A program made the translations under genes and the position numbers. Under the pieces are notes generated by a model. It was not told the DNA's origin. It did not search any database and saw only the letters and a list, made by a program, of their open reading frames with translations. 64,000 nucleotides of DNA from assembly GCF_005405905.1 (NCBI RefSeq), contig NZ_BJHU01000030.1, positions 124,001-188,000 on the forward strand, given 5' to 3'. This document shows, piece after piece, positions 11,256 to 18,195 of the stretch (the first letter of the stretch is position 1; each line of letters opens with the position of its first letter). Origin of the DNA: Acidovorax sp. NB1. Its GTDB lineage: Bacteria > Pseudomonadota > Gammaproteobacteria > Burkholderiales > Burkholderiaceae_C.

Positions 11256-11286
11256 GAAAAAGGCCCGCGCAGTGCGGGCCTCTTCA
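11256..11286 (-). terminator. Intrinsic terminator after the small membrane protein at 11310
   Basis: Stem AGGCCCGC / GCGGGCCT (11261-11268 and 11274-11281) with a 5-base loop, followed on the minus strand by a T run (AAAAA at 11256-11260 on the plus strand). It would end leftward transcription of the lysis and late genes. Confidence 0.75.
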
Positions 11287-11309
11287 ATTTGAAGTGCGCT
11301 CAACCAGCA

Positions 11310-11597
11310 TCACGCGGATGGGCACATGCGCCAGCGCGGGGTGACGCGGGGGCGTTCGCGTTTGGCCAGGCGCAGCACGAAGGCCTTGGCCATCACCAGC
11401 GCCACGCGCGGTTTCGATGGGGCTTGGCTTTTGGGCAAACCTTCACGGGAGGGCTCCAGCCAGGTGCTGAGGCGAGCCCAGCCACTGCGGGCGGCACTCA
11501 CGATGAAATCCCGGGTGGAAACGGCTGCCGACATGAAAGCGCCAGCGGCGGCTGCGCAGGCGATGGCAGCAATGGCGAAGAGGCGGTTGGATCGCAT
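11310..11597 (-). CDS. Small membrane-anchored protein, paralogue of the gene at 46608
   Basis: A 95-residue protein with an N-terminal hydrophobic segment (residues 6-24, LFAIAAIACAAAAGAFMSA) and a basic C-terminus ending LAKRERPRVTPRWRMCPSA. The protein at 46608-46898 matches it over its whole length, and the DNA around both is also alike, with a terminator directly downstream of each. That is the layout of a duplicated accessory cassette. GGAG lies 8 bases before the ATG. It probably anchors in the inner membrane with the basic tail in the cytoplasm or periplasm. Function unknown. Confidence 0.65.
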   Translation of the reverse strand: MRSNRLFAIAAIACAAAAGAFMSAAVSTRDFIVSAARSGWARLSTWLEPSREGLPKSQAPSKPRVALVMAKAFVLRLAKRERPRVTPRWRMCPSA

Positions 11598-11660
11598 GGT
11601 GTATCTCCAGAAGGTGATGCCGTGGCTACCGGCGGGGGCCCCTTGCCGTGGCGGGGAATT

Positions 11661-11798
11661 TCAGGGGGTCCACCGAATGCCCACCTCCAGCTGAAGCCAG
11701 ATCAGCGCCAATGCGCACTCACCGTCTTCATACTGGATGAACCCGAGCGTGGGCATGAAGAACCACGAGCGCTCGGTATGGCGGGCATAGGGGACCAT
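11661..11798 (-). CDS. 45-residue peptide, unknown function
   Basis: Starts ATG 11798 (MVPYARHTERSWFFMPTLG), 3 bases past the stop of the upstream gene, and ends with TGA at 11661. The central part (ALALIWLQLEVGIRW) is a tryptophan-rich amphipathic strand or helix. The short gap to the upstream gene and the high third-position GC of its codons support it being real. It resembles small tryptophan-rich peptides I have seen in late regions of betaproteobacterial phages, but I can name no family. Confidence 0.6.
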   Translation of the reverse strand: MVPYARHTERSWFFMPTLGFIQYEDGECALALIWLQLEVGIRWTP

Positions 11799-11801
11799 GA
11801 T

Positions 11802-12605
11802 TTACTGGCAGGCCTCGCAGGGGCCCTCGCCTGCCAAATTGCAGGCCTTGACGCTGGCCAGGAAGTCAGCGGCCTCTGCCGTGGGGTGATCCGGGCGCGG
11901 CGTGCCGGCCAGGTCTGCAGCGGCATCCGCATCTGTCAGCACCGGGCGGGCCAGCTCGTCGCGCAGGCGGAAACCAAGCAGCGGCCAGATTTCGCGCTCG
12001 GCGTTCTCGCGGGCGATGCGCTCACCGATTTCCTTGTTGTAGTTCTCGGGGCTTGCGCAGGCCGACACACCGTGCACAGTGAAGCCGTTGCGCAGGATCA
12101 GGACGCAGAAGGTCAGCAGCCCCAGCGGGTTATCAAGAGTCTTGCCAAGGAGTTCGTATGCATCACCAAGCGCCCCGATGCATCCCTGCTTGGCAGTGAA
12201 GTAGTGCTCGCTGACGATCTCCGCTTGCAACGCAGCAGGCATCACGCGCGGACCCTTGTCGGCCTTGGCCTGGATCTCGCGCTCCAGGGAGTCGGGGCCG
12301 GGGTCCACCACGGGGAGTGCGGTCGGCGCCGGGTCGTAGGTCGCCTCGAAAATATCCCGCTTGCACGGGTAAATCTCGCCCTTCACGCCAGTGATGAGCA
12401 TGTCGTCGCGGCCCATCTTCATGGTGCCTTCCAGGGTCGGGATCAGGTAGCAGTCGTCGTTCTCATGCGTGATGGCATGGCCGGCATAGGTAAAGGACCA
12501 CGGCATCCCGTTCACCACATTGCCGCCAGAGGCGATGCCGTGGGCGACAAGTTGGGCAAAGTTGATGGCGGTGATGACGACGGGCTTCTTGCGGAATTGG
12601 GTCAT
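11802..12605 (-). CDS. Phage protein with C-terminal N4 gp49 / Sf6 gp66-like domain
   Basis: A 267-residue two-part protein. The N-terminal half (FRKKPVVITAINFAQ ... ITHENDDCYLIPTLEG ... ITGVKGEIYPCKRDIFE) is a common small phage protein of unknown function. The C-terminal part (AEIVSEHYFTAKQG ... LTFCVLILRNGFTV ... ACASPENYNKEIG ... AREN) matches the N4 gp49 / Sf6 gp66 family. In other phages I know these as separate proteins, so a fusion is likely. It lies 7 bp downstream of the spanin gene. No enzymatic motif is visible. Confidence 0.75.
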   Translation of the reverse strand: MTQFRKKPVVITAINFAQLVAHGIASGGNVVNGMPWSFTYAGHAITHENDDCYLIPTLEGTMKMGRDDMLITGVKGEIYPCKRDIFEATYDPAPTALPVVDPGPDSLEREIQAKADKGPRVMPAALQAEIVSEHYFTAKQGCIGALGDAYELLGKTLDNPLGLLTFCVLILRNGFTVHGVSACASPENYNKEIGERIARENAEREIWPLLGFRLRDELARPVLTDADAAADLAGTPRPDHPTAEAADFLASVKACNLAGEGPCEACQ

Positions 12606-12612
12606 GGTGTTC

Positions 12613-13092
12613 TCAGGGTGTTGACCCGGCAGCCGGCCGGGGCGGGATCACTGGCCAGGCTTCGCGAAGGGTTCGCGCATCACCTGCGTGGCCATCAGCT
12701 TTTGGGACCAGCTCCGCATACGCTGCGCGGCAGTCTTCGAATACGGCTCCGAGGGCAGTGGCGTACTCAAGGACGGCGGCGGGGGGAGCTGCAGCGAGTC
12801 GGCGGGCACCGTCTGCGTTTTGGTCGCGCAGCCCGTCAGAAACAAGGCGCAGATGGTCAATTTCAGTGCGCAGAAGCGCTTCACGGGTGCGGGCAGCATT
12901 GAGGGCTCCTTGGTAGGTCTTGGTGATTGCGCGCTCGTCGGCGCGGGCCTGGGTCACTGCCTCCAGGCGCTCGTTGCTCTGCTCCAGGCGCACATCGGCC
13001 ACGGCGGCATCCATGCGGGCGTCTTGGAAGACCCAGACACAAGCAGCAGTGGCCAGGGCCACGGCAAGGTGGGTGATGAGAGTGAGGTTCAC
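12613..13092 (-). CDS. Inner-membrane spanin subunit (Rz-like)
   Basis: A 159-residue i-spanin: an N-terminal signal anchor (LITHLAVALATAACVWVF) followed by a long charged coiled coil. With the outer-membrane lipoprotein encoded inside it, this would bridge the periplasm and fuse the membranes in the last step of lysis. I prefer GTG 13092 because its GTGA overlaps the stop of the 34-residue peptide; ATG 13116 would add 8 residues. The complete Rz1 gene is embedded in the +1 frame, the classic nested arrangement. Confidence 0.8.
   Translation of the reverse strand: MNLTLITHLAVALATAACVWVFQDARMDAAVADVRLEQSNERLEAVTQARADERAITKTYQGALNAARTREALLRTEIDHLRLVSDGLRDQNADGARRLAAAPPAAVLEYATALGAVFEDCRAAYAELVPKADGHAGDARTLREAWPVIPPRPAAGSTP
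12648..12899 (-). CDS. Outer-membrane spanin lipoprotein (Rz1-like), nested in Rz
   Basis: An 83-residue lipoprotein with a signal sequence and lipobox LFLTGC (lipidated Cys24), and a proline-rich mature start (LQLPPPPSLSTPLP), as expected for Rz1. It lies entirely within the Rz reading frame in a different phase, ending 35 bases before Rz. The pair forms the o-spanin/i-spanin complex acting after endolysin has degraded the wall. Confidence 0.83.
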   Translation of the reverse strand: MLPAPVKRFCALKLTICALFLTGCATKTQTVPADSLQLPPPPSLSTPLPSEPYSKTAAQRMRSWSQKLMATQVMREPFAKPGQ

Positions 13093-13193
13093 GGCAGAAG
13101 CCCCAGTAACTTGCATATGGCCAGACCAACCACGATGCCCGCCGAGGCCGGCAGGACGATCACGATCAGCGCGTCAATGAAGGCGCCAATCAT
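13089..13193 (-). CDS. 34-residue single-span membrane peptide in the lysis cassette
   Basis: ATG 13193 overlaps the endolysin stop (ATGA) and its own stop overlaps the Rz start (GTGA), so it is locked into the lysis operon. The sequence is one hydrophobic helix (FIDALIVIVLPASAGIVVG then LAICKLLGLLP) with few charges. Candidates are a second holin, an antiholin or a pinholin-like regulator. No family recognised. Confidence 0.65.
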   Translation of the reverse strand: MIGAFIDALIVIVLPASAGIVVGLAICKLLGLLP

Positions 13194-13798
13194 TTCGACT
13201 CACCCTGTACCGAATCAGCGCAGCGCGCCAGCGGAACGTTGCCCAGGCGGTTGTCGGCCCAGCCCACGATGAACATGGGCTTGTTCAGGCTCATGTAGTG
13301 CGCACCCTGCTGCGCGTCCACCAGCTTCAAGGTCAGCTCGCAGGCCTTGACGCGGCCGCGCTTGCGCTCCAGCGCCTGGTAGGCGGCCAGAGACTGGGCG
13401 CCGATCTGGCCGTCCACCGCCACCAGGGGGAAGTCGGCGCCGCCCCGGCTGAGGTGGTTCAGGCTCTGCTGGAACCAGCGCGCGGAGCGACCGGGCCCAG
13501 CGTTCACGCCTGCGTCCACCAGCTTTTCACCCACGGCGGGGGACATGGCGATCACGCGGTGGAAGTTCGGCCGCTCGATGTAGTCCTTGGCATAGAGCTG
13601 CTGGGCGAATTCCTTGGGCAGCTCGCGCATGGGGCCGGTGTACCCAGCGTCGCGCGCCACGGCCACCGTCACACCGTGGTTCGTCTCGCCGCCCGGGTCA
13701 GCAGGGTTGTTGACGTAGCCGCCCTCGACCGCAAACACTCCCGCCACGATTGCCAGGACTGCGGCCCCGAGGGAAGACCAGACTTTTGCGCGGCTCAT
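13190..13798 (-). CDS. Membrane-tethered endolysin, GH108 N-acetylmuramidase
   Basis: A 202-residue peptidoglycan muramidase with the GH108 signature EGGYVNNPADPGGETNHG; the catalytic acid is Glu25. A C-terminal region matching the peptidoglycan-binding part of this family (VDGQIGAQSLAAYQAL) follows. Residues 10-24 (LGAAVLAIVAGVFAV) form a glycine/alanine-rich weakly hydrophobic helix directly abutting Glu25, as in signal-anchor-release endolysins. It overlaps the holin gene (ATGA at 13795-13798) and the 34-residue peptide (ATGA at 13190-13193). Confidence 0.87.
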   Translation of the reverse strand: MSRAKVWSSLGAAVLAIVAGVFAVEGGYVNNPADPGGETNHGVTVAVARDAGYTGPMRELPKEFAQQLYAKDYIERPNFHRVIAMSPAVGEKLVDAGVNAGPGRSARWFQQSLNHLSRGGADFPLVAVDGQIGAQSLAAYQALERKRGRVKACELTLKLVDAQQGAHYMSLNKPMFIVGWADNRLGNVPLARCADSVQGESK

Positions 13799-14055
13799 TT
13801 GTCGGCCCCCAGCTCTGCTGGCTGCGTGGCGCCGCGCTCCAAGTCACGCTTGAGCATCTGCTTGCGCATGCGCTTCATCGGCAGTTCGTGCGCGAGGTAG
13901 CCATAAATCTGCACGCCCAGCCATGCTGCCGACAGAACGCCCACGGCGAGGTTCACCACTCCGAGGAATGTGCCCAGCCCAAGGAAGGCGGCCAGCCAGT
14001 TGACGATGTTTTTTGCCGTCACGGCCGAGTCAGGGTGCAGGATTTGGTCTTTCAT
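13795..14055 (-). CDS. Holin
   Basis: An 86-residue protein with a hydrophobic stretch at about residues 18-55 (WLAAFLGLGTFLGVVNLAVG then AAWLGVQIYGYL), long enough for two spans, and a strongly basic tail (MKRMRKQMLKRDLERG). Size, topology and position directly before the endolysin fit a holin that times lysis or, with a membrane-tethered endolysin, releases it by depolarisation. Its ATG touches a GC hairpin, and a copy of the 12-bp late motif lies 39 bp upstream, so it probably starts a transcription unit. Confidence 0.75.
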   Translation of the reverse strand: MKDQILHPDSAVTAKNIVNWLAAFLGLGTFLGVVNLAVGVLSAAWLGVQIYGYLAHELPMKRMRKQMLKRDLERGATQPAELGADK

Positions 14056-14077
14056 GAGCCCGGATGATTCCGGGCTC
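14056..14077 (-). promoter_or_regulatory. Hairpin abutting the holin start codon
   Basis: GAGCCCGGA / TCCGGGCTC, a 9-bp stem with a 4-base loop, ends at the base next to the ATG. A GAGGGAG sequence, the only ribosome-site candidate, lies just 5' of the stem, so folding would bring it near the start codon. The same CCCGG/CCGGG element precedes the genes at 25863 and 52832. Confidence 0.6.
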
Positions 14078-14093
14078 CCTCGAAAGCGTCGAA

Positions 14094-14105
14094 CCCTATA
14101 CGGGG
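14094..14105 (-). promoter_or_regulatory. Late motif copy 1 (CCCCGTATAGGG), upstream of holin
   Basis: One of eight copies of the 12-bp motif, sense consensus CCCNGYATAGGG. It lies 39 bp before the holin ATG, between the tail gene at 14187 and the lysis cassette. Followed by TTCGAC, as in copy 2. Confidence 0.7.
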
Positions 14106-14186
14106 TCCACCTGGCAGCAGATCACGTAACCCGCAAACCAACCCTTGGCTGAGCAGCTCCGGCAAGATGCCTGCCGCGCGTGGAAT

Positions 14187-14999
14187 TCATAGCGAAATCC
14201 CCAACTGCCCCGCCATCCATCCTTCTATGGCCGAAATCGCAGCGTCTGCCTGCGTCTGATTGAAGCCAGCTACATGCGCAATCTCCATCGTGCGGTTCGC
14301 TGGCGTGCCGGTGGATGCGATACGCAGCAACGCGGTCATCGCAAAGGTCGCCCCGCTGGCGAGCGTTGTCCACGCAACCCGATTGACCCGCATCCTGAGC
14401 TGGCTGGATTGATGAGAAAGGGTGACGATCACCCACTGGTTTTTCGCAATGGACTGGGTGATCTGGTGGCTGTCGCCGCCGTAGTTGTACCCACGCAAAG
14501 TGACCTGCCCAGAAACGCCGTCATCAGTGACGTACAGGCCGTAGTAGCCATCTGAGTCGGCAATGATTGCGTCAGACTCAAACGCAGAGCCTGTGTAGGG
14601 GTTGGCCGAGCTAATCTTCACGCCGACCACGACGACTTTTGTTGTGGTTGTGAAGAAGGTAGAGATGGGGAGAGCGGCTGATCCGTTGTCGGCGCGCATG
14701 TTGCTCGCGGATGCCCCCTCAAAAATCAGCGCGCTCAGGCCATTGACCGCCCCCACCTTCAGCTTCGGTGGGAAACCTGTCTCCAGCATCCCGTTCGACG
14801 TGTTGAGTTTGTTGCGCGCAGCGTAGACGCTCGCCCCGTCGGCAGTTACAGGCGCCCCTCCCCAAGCATCCAGCAGGTGGTTTGAGTCAGTCCCGTCGAT
14901 CCACAACGTCCCCCCAGACACGCTGTCAGGCGGAATGCTGTCCGTCCAGATGCTGTCGCGGCGATAGAGCCCAGACTGCCCGGCTTGCAGAAGCATCAT
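14187..14999 (-). CDS. Virion protein with LamG/concanavalin-like fold (probable tail or receptor-contact protein)
   Basis: A 270-residue protein, mostly beta strands. The middle (FFTTTTKVVVVGVKI ... GYYGLYVTDDGVSGQVTL ... WVIVTLSHQSSQLRMRVN) has the rhythm of LamG/concanavalin-type lectin domains found in phage tail proteins. The C-terminus (FNQTQADAAISAIEGWMAGQ) is a helical end often seen after such domains. It is the last gene of the tail block before the lysis genes, a usual place for receptor-binding proteins. Its ATG 14999 overlaps the stop of the upstream gene. Confidence 0.6.
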   Translation of the reverse strand: MMLLQAGQSGLYRRDSIWTDSIPPDSVSGGTLWIDGTDSNHLLDAWGGAPVTADGASVYAARNKLNTSNGMLETGFPPKLKVGAVNGLSALIFEGASASNMRADNGSAALPISTFFTTTTKVVVVGVKISSANPYTGSAFESDAIIADSDGYYGLYVTDDGVSGQVTLRGYNYGGDSHQITQSIAKNQWVIVTLSHQSSQLRMRVNRVAWTTLASGATFAMTALLRIASTGTPANRTMEIAHVAGFNQTQADAAISAIEGWMAGQLGISL

Positions 15000-15694
15000 G
15001 CGTCGTTCTCCGCGCTCGTCGTGACGAACAGGTCAACGCCATGCAGCCGGGAGACGATGGCCAGGGTGTCGGCCGCATCGGCGGCTTTGCGGTACACGCG
15101 GAAAAAGATGGTGTCGCCATCGGCCGGGGTGTTTGCAACGGTCATCGCCGCTGTCTCACTCGACACATACAGCCTGTTAGTGGTGCCGCCGGTGTCCGTC
15201 ACCTCCACGGCGGTCCCGTAGGCCTGGTTGATGGCCTCGTTGTCTCCGACAGCGACAGCCTGAATCCCCCACACACAGCCAAAGTTGACAGTGGTGGCAG
15301 CGTGCGACCAGCGGAAGCGCGCGGTGATGGTGCCCCTGTTCCAACGCTTCGGCAGCGGAATGGCAAACTGCGCATGCTGCTGCGTCGTCTGGTTGAAGTT
15401 CAACGTCTGCACATCGGGCTGGTTCGCTGCGGTGGCGATGTTGGTGAGCACGCCACTGCCCCCCGAGGCGCTGGGCATCATCGAGCCCGCCATGATGGGG
15501 ATCATCATCCGACCGGCTGTGTTGCTCGTTTCATCAGTGCCCGGCACCCATTCGGAGCCGTCCCATTTCAGGACTTGCCCGACAACCTCACCATCAGGAA
15601 GGGTTGCGCCGCTGCCACCGCCCGGCAAAGAATCACCGGCCGGTAGCTCACGAACCACACCATCCACGACAACGAGAGGCCTGCGCTCTGCCAT
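14996..15694 (-). CDS. Phage tail fibre-like structural protein
   Basis: A 232-residue virion protein. Its start (RRPLVVVDGVVRELPAGDSL) is a recurring N-terminal module of phage structural proteins. A Gly/Ser-rich stretch and then a beta-rich C-terminal domain (AQFAIPLPKRWNRGTITAR) of the type seen in host-contact proteins follow. It is coupled to the downstream lectin-like gene by a 4-base overlap and separated from the upstream gene by 4 bases. The exact place in the tail is unknown. Confidence 0.6.
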   Translation of the reverse strand: MAERRPLVVVDGVVRELPAGDSLPGGGSGATLPDGEVVGQVLKWDGSEWVPGTDETSNTAGRMMIPIMAGSMMPSASGGSGVLTNIATAANQPDVQTLNFNQTTQQHAQFAIPLPKRWNRGTITARFRWSHAATTVNFGCVWGIQAVAVGDNEAINQAYGTAVEVTDTGGTTNRLYVSSETAAMTVANTPADGDTIFFRVYRKAADAADTLAIVSRLHGVDLFVTTSAENDA

Positions 15695-15698
15695 GTCA

Positions 15699-16205
15699 TT
15701 ACGCCAGCGTGATCGCCGGGCCGCCTTCGAAGTTCACTTCGGTGGCGCTGAGCGCCACACCGATGCGCTGCACCACATTGCCCGAAGCGCTCGGGATCGT
15801 TGCGCCGCCGGTCCCAGCAGTCGTCTGCAAGAACACAGGGCCCGGGGTCTGGCCGGTGACCTGGGTGTTTGTACCCTCGAAGTACACCAGCGCGCTGGCG
15901 CCGCTGGAGGCTGCAGCCAACACAAAACCGTGCACCTCCTTGCCTGCGGTGGTCGCGTCAGCCTTGCGCGCCTTGGCGCCCGAGCTGTTCCAGATGTTCA
16001 CCCAGTCACCAGCGGCCAGGGCCTCACTAGTCGTGATGGACTTCGTGTCGGCGCCGATGCCCACCGGCATCAGGCTGTTGTCGAGTCGGCCGGTGTCATC
16101 CAGCGCAACGATGTCGCCAGCGTTTGCGGCGCCAGCCGAGGTCTGTACGCCAAACACCTCGGTGAAGATGCCGTTGATGAAGCGGAGAAATTTCTTTGCG
16201 GCCAT
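15699..16205 (-). CDS. Virion structural protein of unknown function
   Basis: A 168-residue protein rich in Ala, Gly, Thr and Ser. The start KKFLRFINGIFTEVFGVQTS and the phrase DIVALDDTGRLDNSLMPVG resemble segments found in tail fibre and decoration proteins of many phages. No transmembrane segment or catalytic motif. AGGAG lies 6 bases before its ATG. Its C-terminal ending PAITLA is echoed by PPITLA in the next protein upstream (16215), suggesting the two share a C-terminal module. Confidence 0.6.
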   Translation of the reverse strand: MAAKKFLRFINGIFTEVFGVQTSAGAANAGDIVALDDTGRLDNSLMPVGIGADTKSITTSEALAAGDWVNIWNSSGAKARKADATTAGKEVHGFVLAAASSGASALVYFEGTNTQVTGQTPGPVFLQTTAGTGGATIPSASGNVVQRIGVALSATEVNFEGGPAITLA

Positions 16206-16214
16206 GGTGGGCTC

Positions 16215-16715
16215 CTATGCAAGGGTGATGGGTGGTTGAACGTCCACAAGGACAAGCGTGGCGGACAGCGCATGCGCCACCACCTGAGAGAAAGCTGCGC
16301 CGCCCGGGAGCGATTGAGTGAGCTGGCCCGAAGTGCCGACGAACACCGGCCCAGGTGTCCACGTCCATCCGACGTGCTCTACAGTGAATGCGGTTTGAAC
16401 GACTGCTTGATCGCCGGGGCTGTAGGCGTTGGTCAGGAGGCCCAATACAGCCCCAAGGTGCGCGGGGTTGGTGCAGTCGGCCTCCACAAGCAGACCAGAG
16501 GCATCCACTGCAACTGCGCTGTGGCCACTCAGCGGCGCGCCGCCGACGGTGATGGTGGTGGTGCCTCCCGCCGGGCCCTGGATGCCCTGAGCGCCCCTGG
16601 GGCCCTGCTTGGCCTCCGTGAGGATCTGCACGCGCTCTCGGGTTTCGACCAGAAGCTCCTGCCTGGCCTCCTCAACAAGAACCAGGGTTTCGCGTTCGAC
16701 CAGAACGTCTGTCAC
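16215..16715 (-). CDS. Virion protein with short collagen-like segment
   Basis: A 166-residue protein with an N-terminal charged helix (VLVERETLVLVEEARQ), then a short Gly-x-y collagen-like run (QGPRGAQGIQGPAGG, about residues 37-51), then a beta-rich region ending FSQVVAHALSATLVL and PPITLA. Collagen-like runs are common trimerising linkers of phage fibres, so this is probably a trimeric tail-tip or spike component. Its ATG overlaps the stop of the gene upstream (16712). Confidence 0.6.
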   Translation of the reverse strand: MTDVLVERETLVLVEEARQELLVETRERVQILTEAKQGPRGAQGIQGPAGGTTTITVGGAPLSGHSAVAVDASGLLVEADCTNPAHLGAVLGLLTNAYSPGDQAVVQTAFTVEHVGWTWTPGPVFVGTSGQLTQSLPGGAAFSQVVAHALSATLVLVDVQPPITLA

Positions 16716-17068
16716 CGGGGCACCTCCGCCGAAACGGAGATCCCGCCCTCCATGAGGCGGTCAACATCGTCAGGGTCGGCCGAATACTGGATCTCCAGCG
16801 CCCAGACACCACCCTCCCAGGTGATGCCGGTGGTTTCAGTTGCGCCCACCCAGAAATCGACGGTGCCCGTAGCGCCGCCCAAGACGATCCCCCCGTTCTC
16901 GGTGGTGAGTTCCAGAAGCACATCGGGCGAGTCAACCTCAGCACGCACCTGCATCCGCGCAGTGGCGCCCGTCAGATCCACAGGCACGCCACCAGCCTTC
17001 CAGGTCCAGCCTGGATCGAACTTGGCGCCCTTGTAGATGATGAGGTTTCGCTTGGCGGGGGTCAGCAT
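16712..17068 (-). CDS. Phage structural protein, probable baseplate or fibre-attachment component
   Basis: A 118-residue protein with the pattern FDPGWTWKAGGVPVDLTG...ARMQVRAEV...LLELTTENGGIVLGG...W, a small beta-sandwich that I know from many tail regions. Enzymatic motifs are absent. It follows copy 2 of the 12-bp motif by 38 bp, and its start codon is part of a weak hairpin, so it probably begins a transcription unit for the five tail genes down to 14187. Confidence 0.6.
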   Translation of the reverse strand: MLTPAKRNLIIYKGAKFDPGWTWKAGGVPVDLTGATARMQVRAEVDSPDVLLELTTENGGIVLGGATGTVDFWVGATETTGITWEGGVWALEIQYSADPDDVDRLMEGGISVSAEVPR

Positions 17069-17091
17069 GCCCTGCAGTTTTCCGGGCCATG
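17069..17091 (-). promoter_or_regulatory. Weak hairpin reaching the start codon of the 17068 gene
   Basis: CATGGCCC on the sense strand can pair with GGGCATG, which includes the ATG, around an 11-base loop and one bulged base. It is a degenerate version of the CCCGG/CCGGG hairpins at 14056, 25865 and 52834. No clear ribosome site is visible. Confidence 0.4.
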
Positions 17092-17105
17092 GTGTTTTGG
17101 TCGAA

Positions 17106-17117
17106 CCCTATACGGGG
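17106..17117 (-). promoter_or_regulatory. Late motif copy 2 (CCCCGTATAGGG)
   Basis: Directly abuts the stop codon of the gene at 17118 and lies 38 bp before the start of the gene at 17068. Identical in all 12 bases to copy 1, with TTCGAC following in both. Confidence 0.7.
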
Positions 17118-18194
17118 TCAGCTCCAGTCGGTGGTGTCGCGCTCGGAGCCATTGAACTGGCCGTTCGCACGCACCTGGTTCCACAGCTGGGTGACCATGT
17201 TGCCCAGCATGTCCACCAGCTCCTGGCCCGATGCGCTGTTGAGCTTGGCCTTCTGCAGGTCGTAGTCGCTGGCCAAGGCCGCCTTCACGGCGGTGTCGTG
17301 CCGCCGCTTGGCCGTCTCCAGCACCAGGGTCTGAATGCGCGTCTGCTCGGCCAGCGTGAGTTTCTCCAGGCCGGTGATCTGGTCGATCACGGCGTCCTGG
17401 TCGGCAATGTGCAGGGCGCGTGCCTGGCGCTTCTTGTTGAACAGGTCAGCCACCTTGCCCGTGATGTCGCGGATCTTGCTCGCCCGGATGCCTGCCGCTG
17501 CATTGGCCAGGGCCAGCTTCGCCCCCCGCTCTGCATCCAGGCGGGCCTGGAACGCTGCCGCAATGGCCGCGTCGTGGTTGCGGCCCACGGCCGCGTGCAG
17601 CTTCGCCACAGCGCCATGGGCTGCCCCGGGCAGGAACCGATGCCCCCCGGCGGCGGCGGCGGCCATCAGCTCGGCCTGCTGGTCCGCAGCTTCCAGTCGC
17701 CCGAAGGCCAGCGCGGTGTCTGCTGCCGCACGGTCAAACGCCTCCACGTAGGTCACGCCCGGCGCGCCCGCCATCAGCGCCCCGCGCGCGGCAGCATCTG
17801 CGGCATCCCCTGTTGCGGCCAGCCCCGGAAACAGCCGGTCGAACGCATCCAGCATGTTGTAGGTCAGCGAGGCCACGGCGGCATCCATCAGATCCCCGGG
17901 CAGGCCGGGCACCACGATGTCATCGTCTTGCCCAGGCGACAGAGCGCGGTCCAGGGCGTTCCGGCTGCTGGCCAGGCTGGAAGACCAGCGCACGCCCGCC
18001 GCGTCTGGCGCGCCCAAGGCGTTGATGGGGGCATCCACGGCCTCGGCGGTGATGCCATTCGCATACTGGTCGGTCGCCGTCGCCAGGTTGGTGATCAGCT
18101 CGATGGCCTGCATCACCACGGCAGCGGCCAGGCCCGGCACGAACACGGCCGGGAGGGTCTTGTTGGTATCGACGTTGAAGGGTGGCAGGCTCAT
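17118..18194 (-). CDS. Alpha-helical phage structural protein, unknown
   Basis: A 358-residue, alanine-rich, predominantly helical protein without cysteines or signal peptide. The second half (LAEQTRIQTLVLETAKRR, KAALASDYDLQKAKLNSA) is a long amphipathic helix. It sits between other virion genes, 1 base past the stop of the next upstream gene. This and the similar upstream helical protein (18196) could be internal or tail-needle components; no family is recognised. Confidence 0.55.
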   Translation of the reverse strand: MSLPPFNVDTNKTLPAVFVPGLAAAVVMQAIELITNLATATDQYANGITAEAVDAPINALGAPDAAGVRWSSSLASSRNALDRALSPGQDDDIVVPGLPGDLMDAAVASLTYNMLDAFDRLFPGLAATGDAADAAARGALMAGAPGVTYVEAFDRAAADTALAFGRLEAADQQAELMAAAAAGGHRFLPGAAHGAVAKLHAAVGRNHDAAIAAAFQARLDAERGAKLALANAAAGIRASKIRDITGKVADLFNKKRQARALHIADQDAVIDQITGLEKLTLAEQTRIQTLVLETAKRRHDTAVKAALASDYDLQKAKLNSASGQELVDMLGNMVTQLWNQVRANGQFNGSERDTTDWS

Positions 18195-18195
18195 G

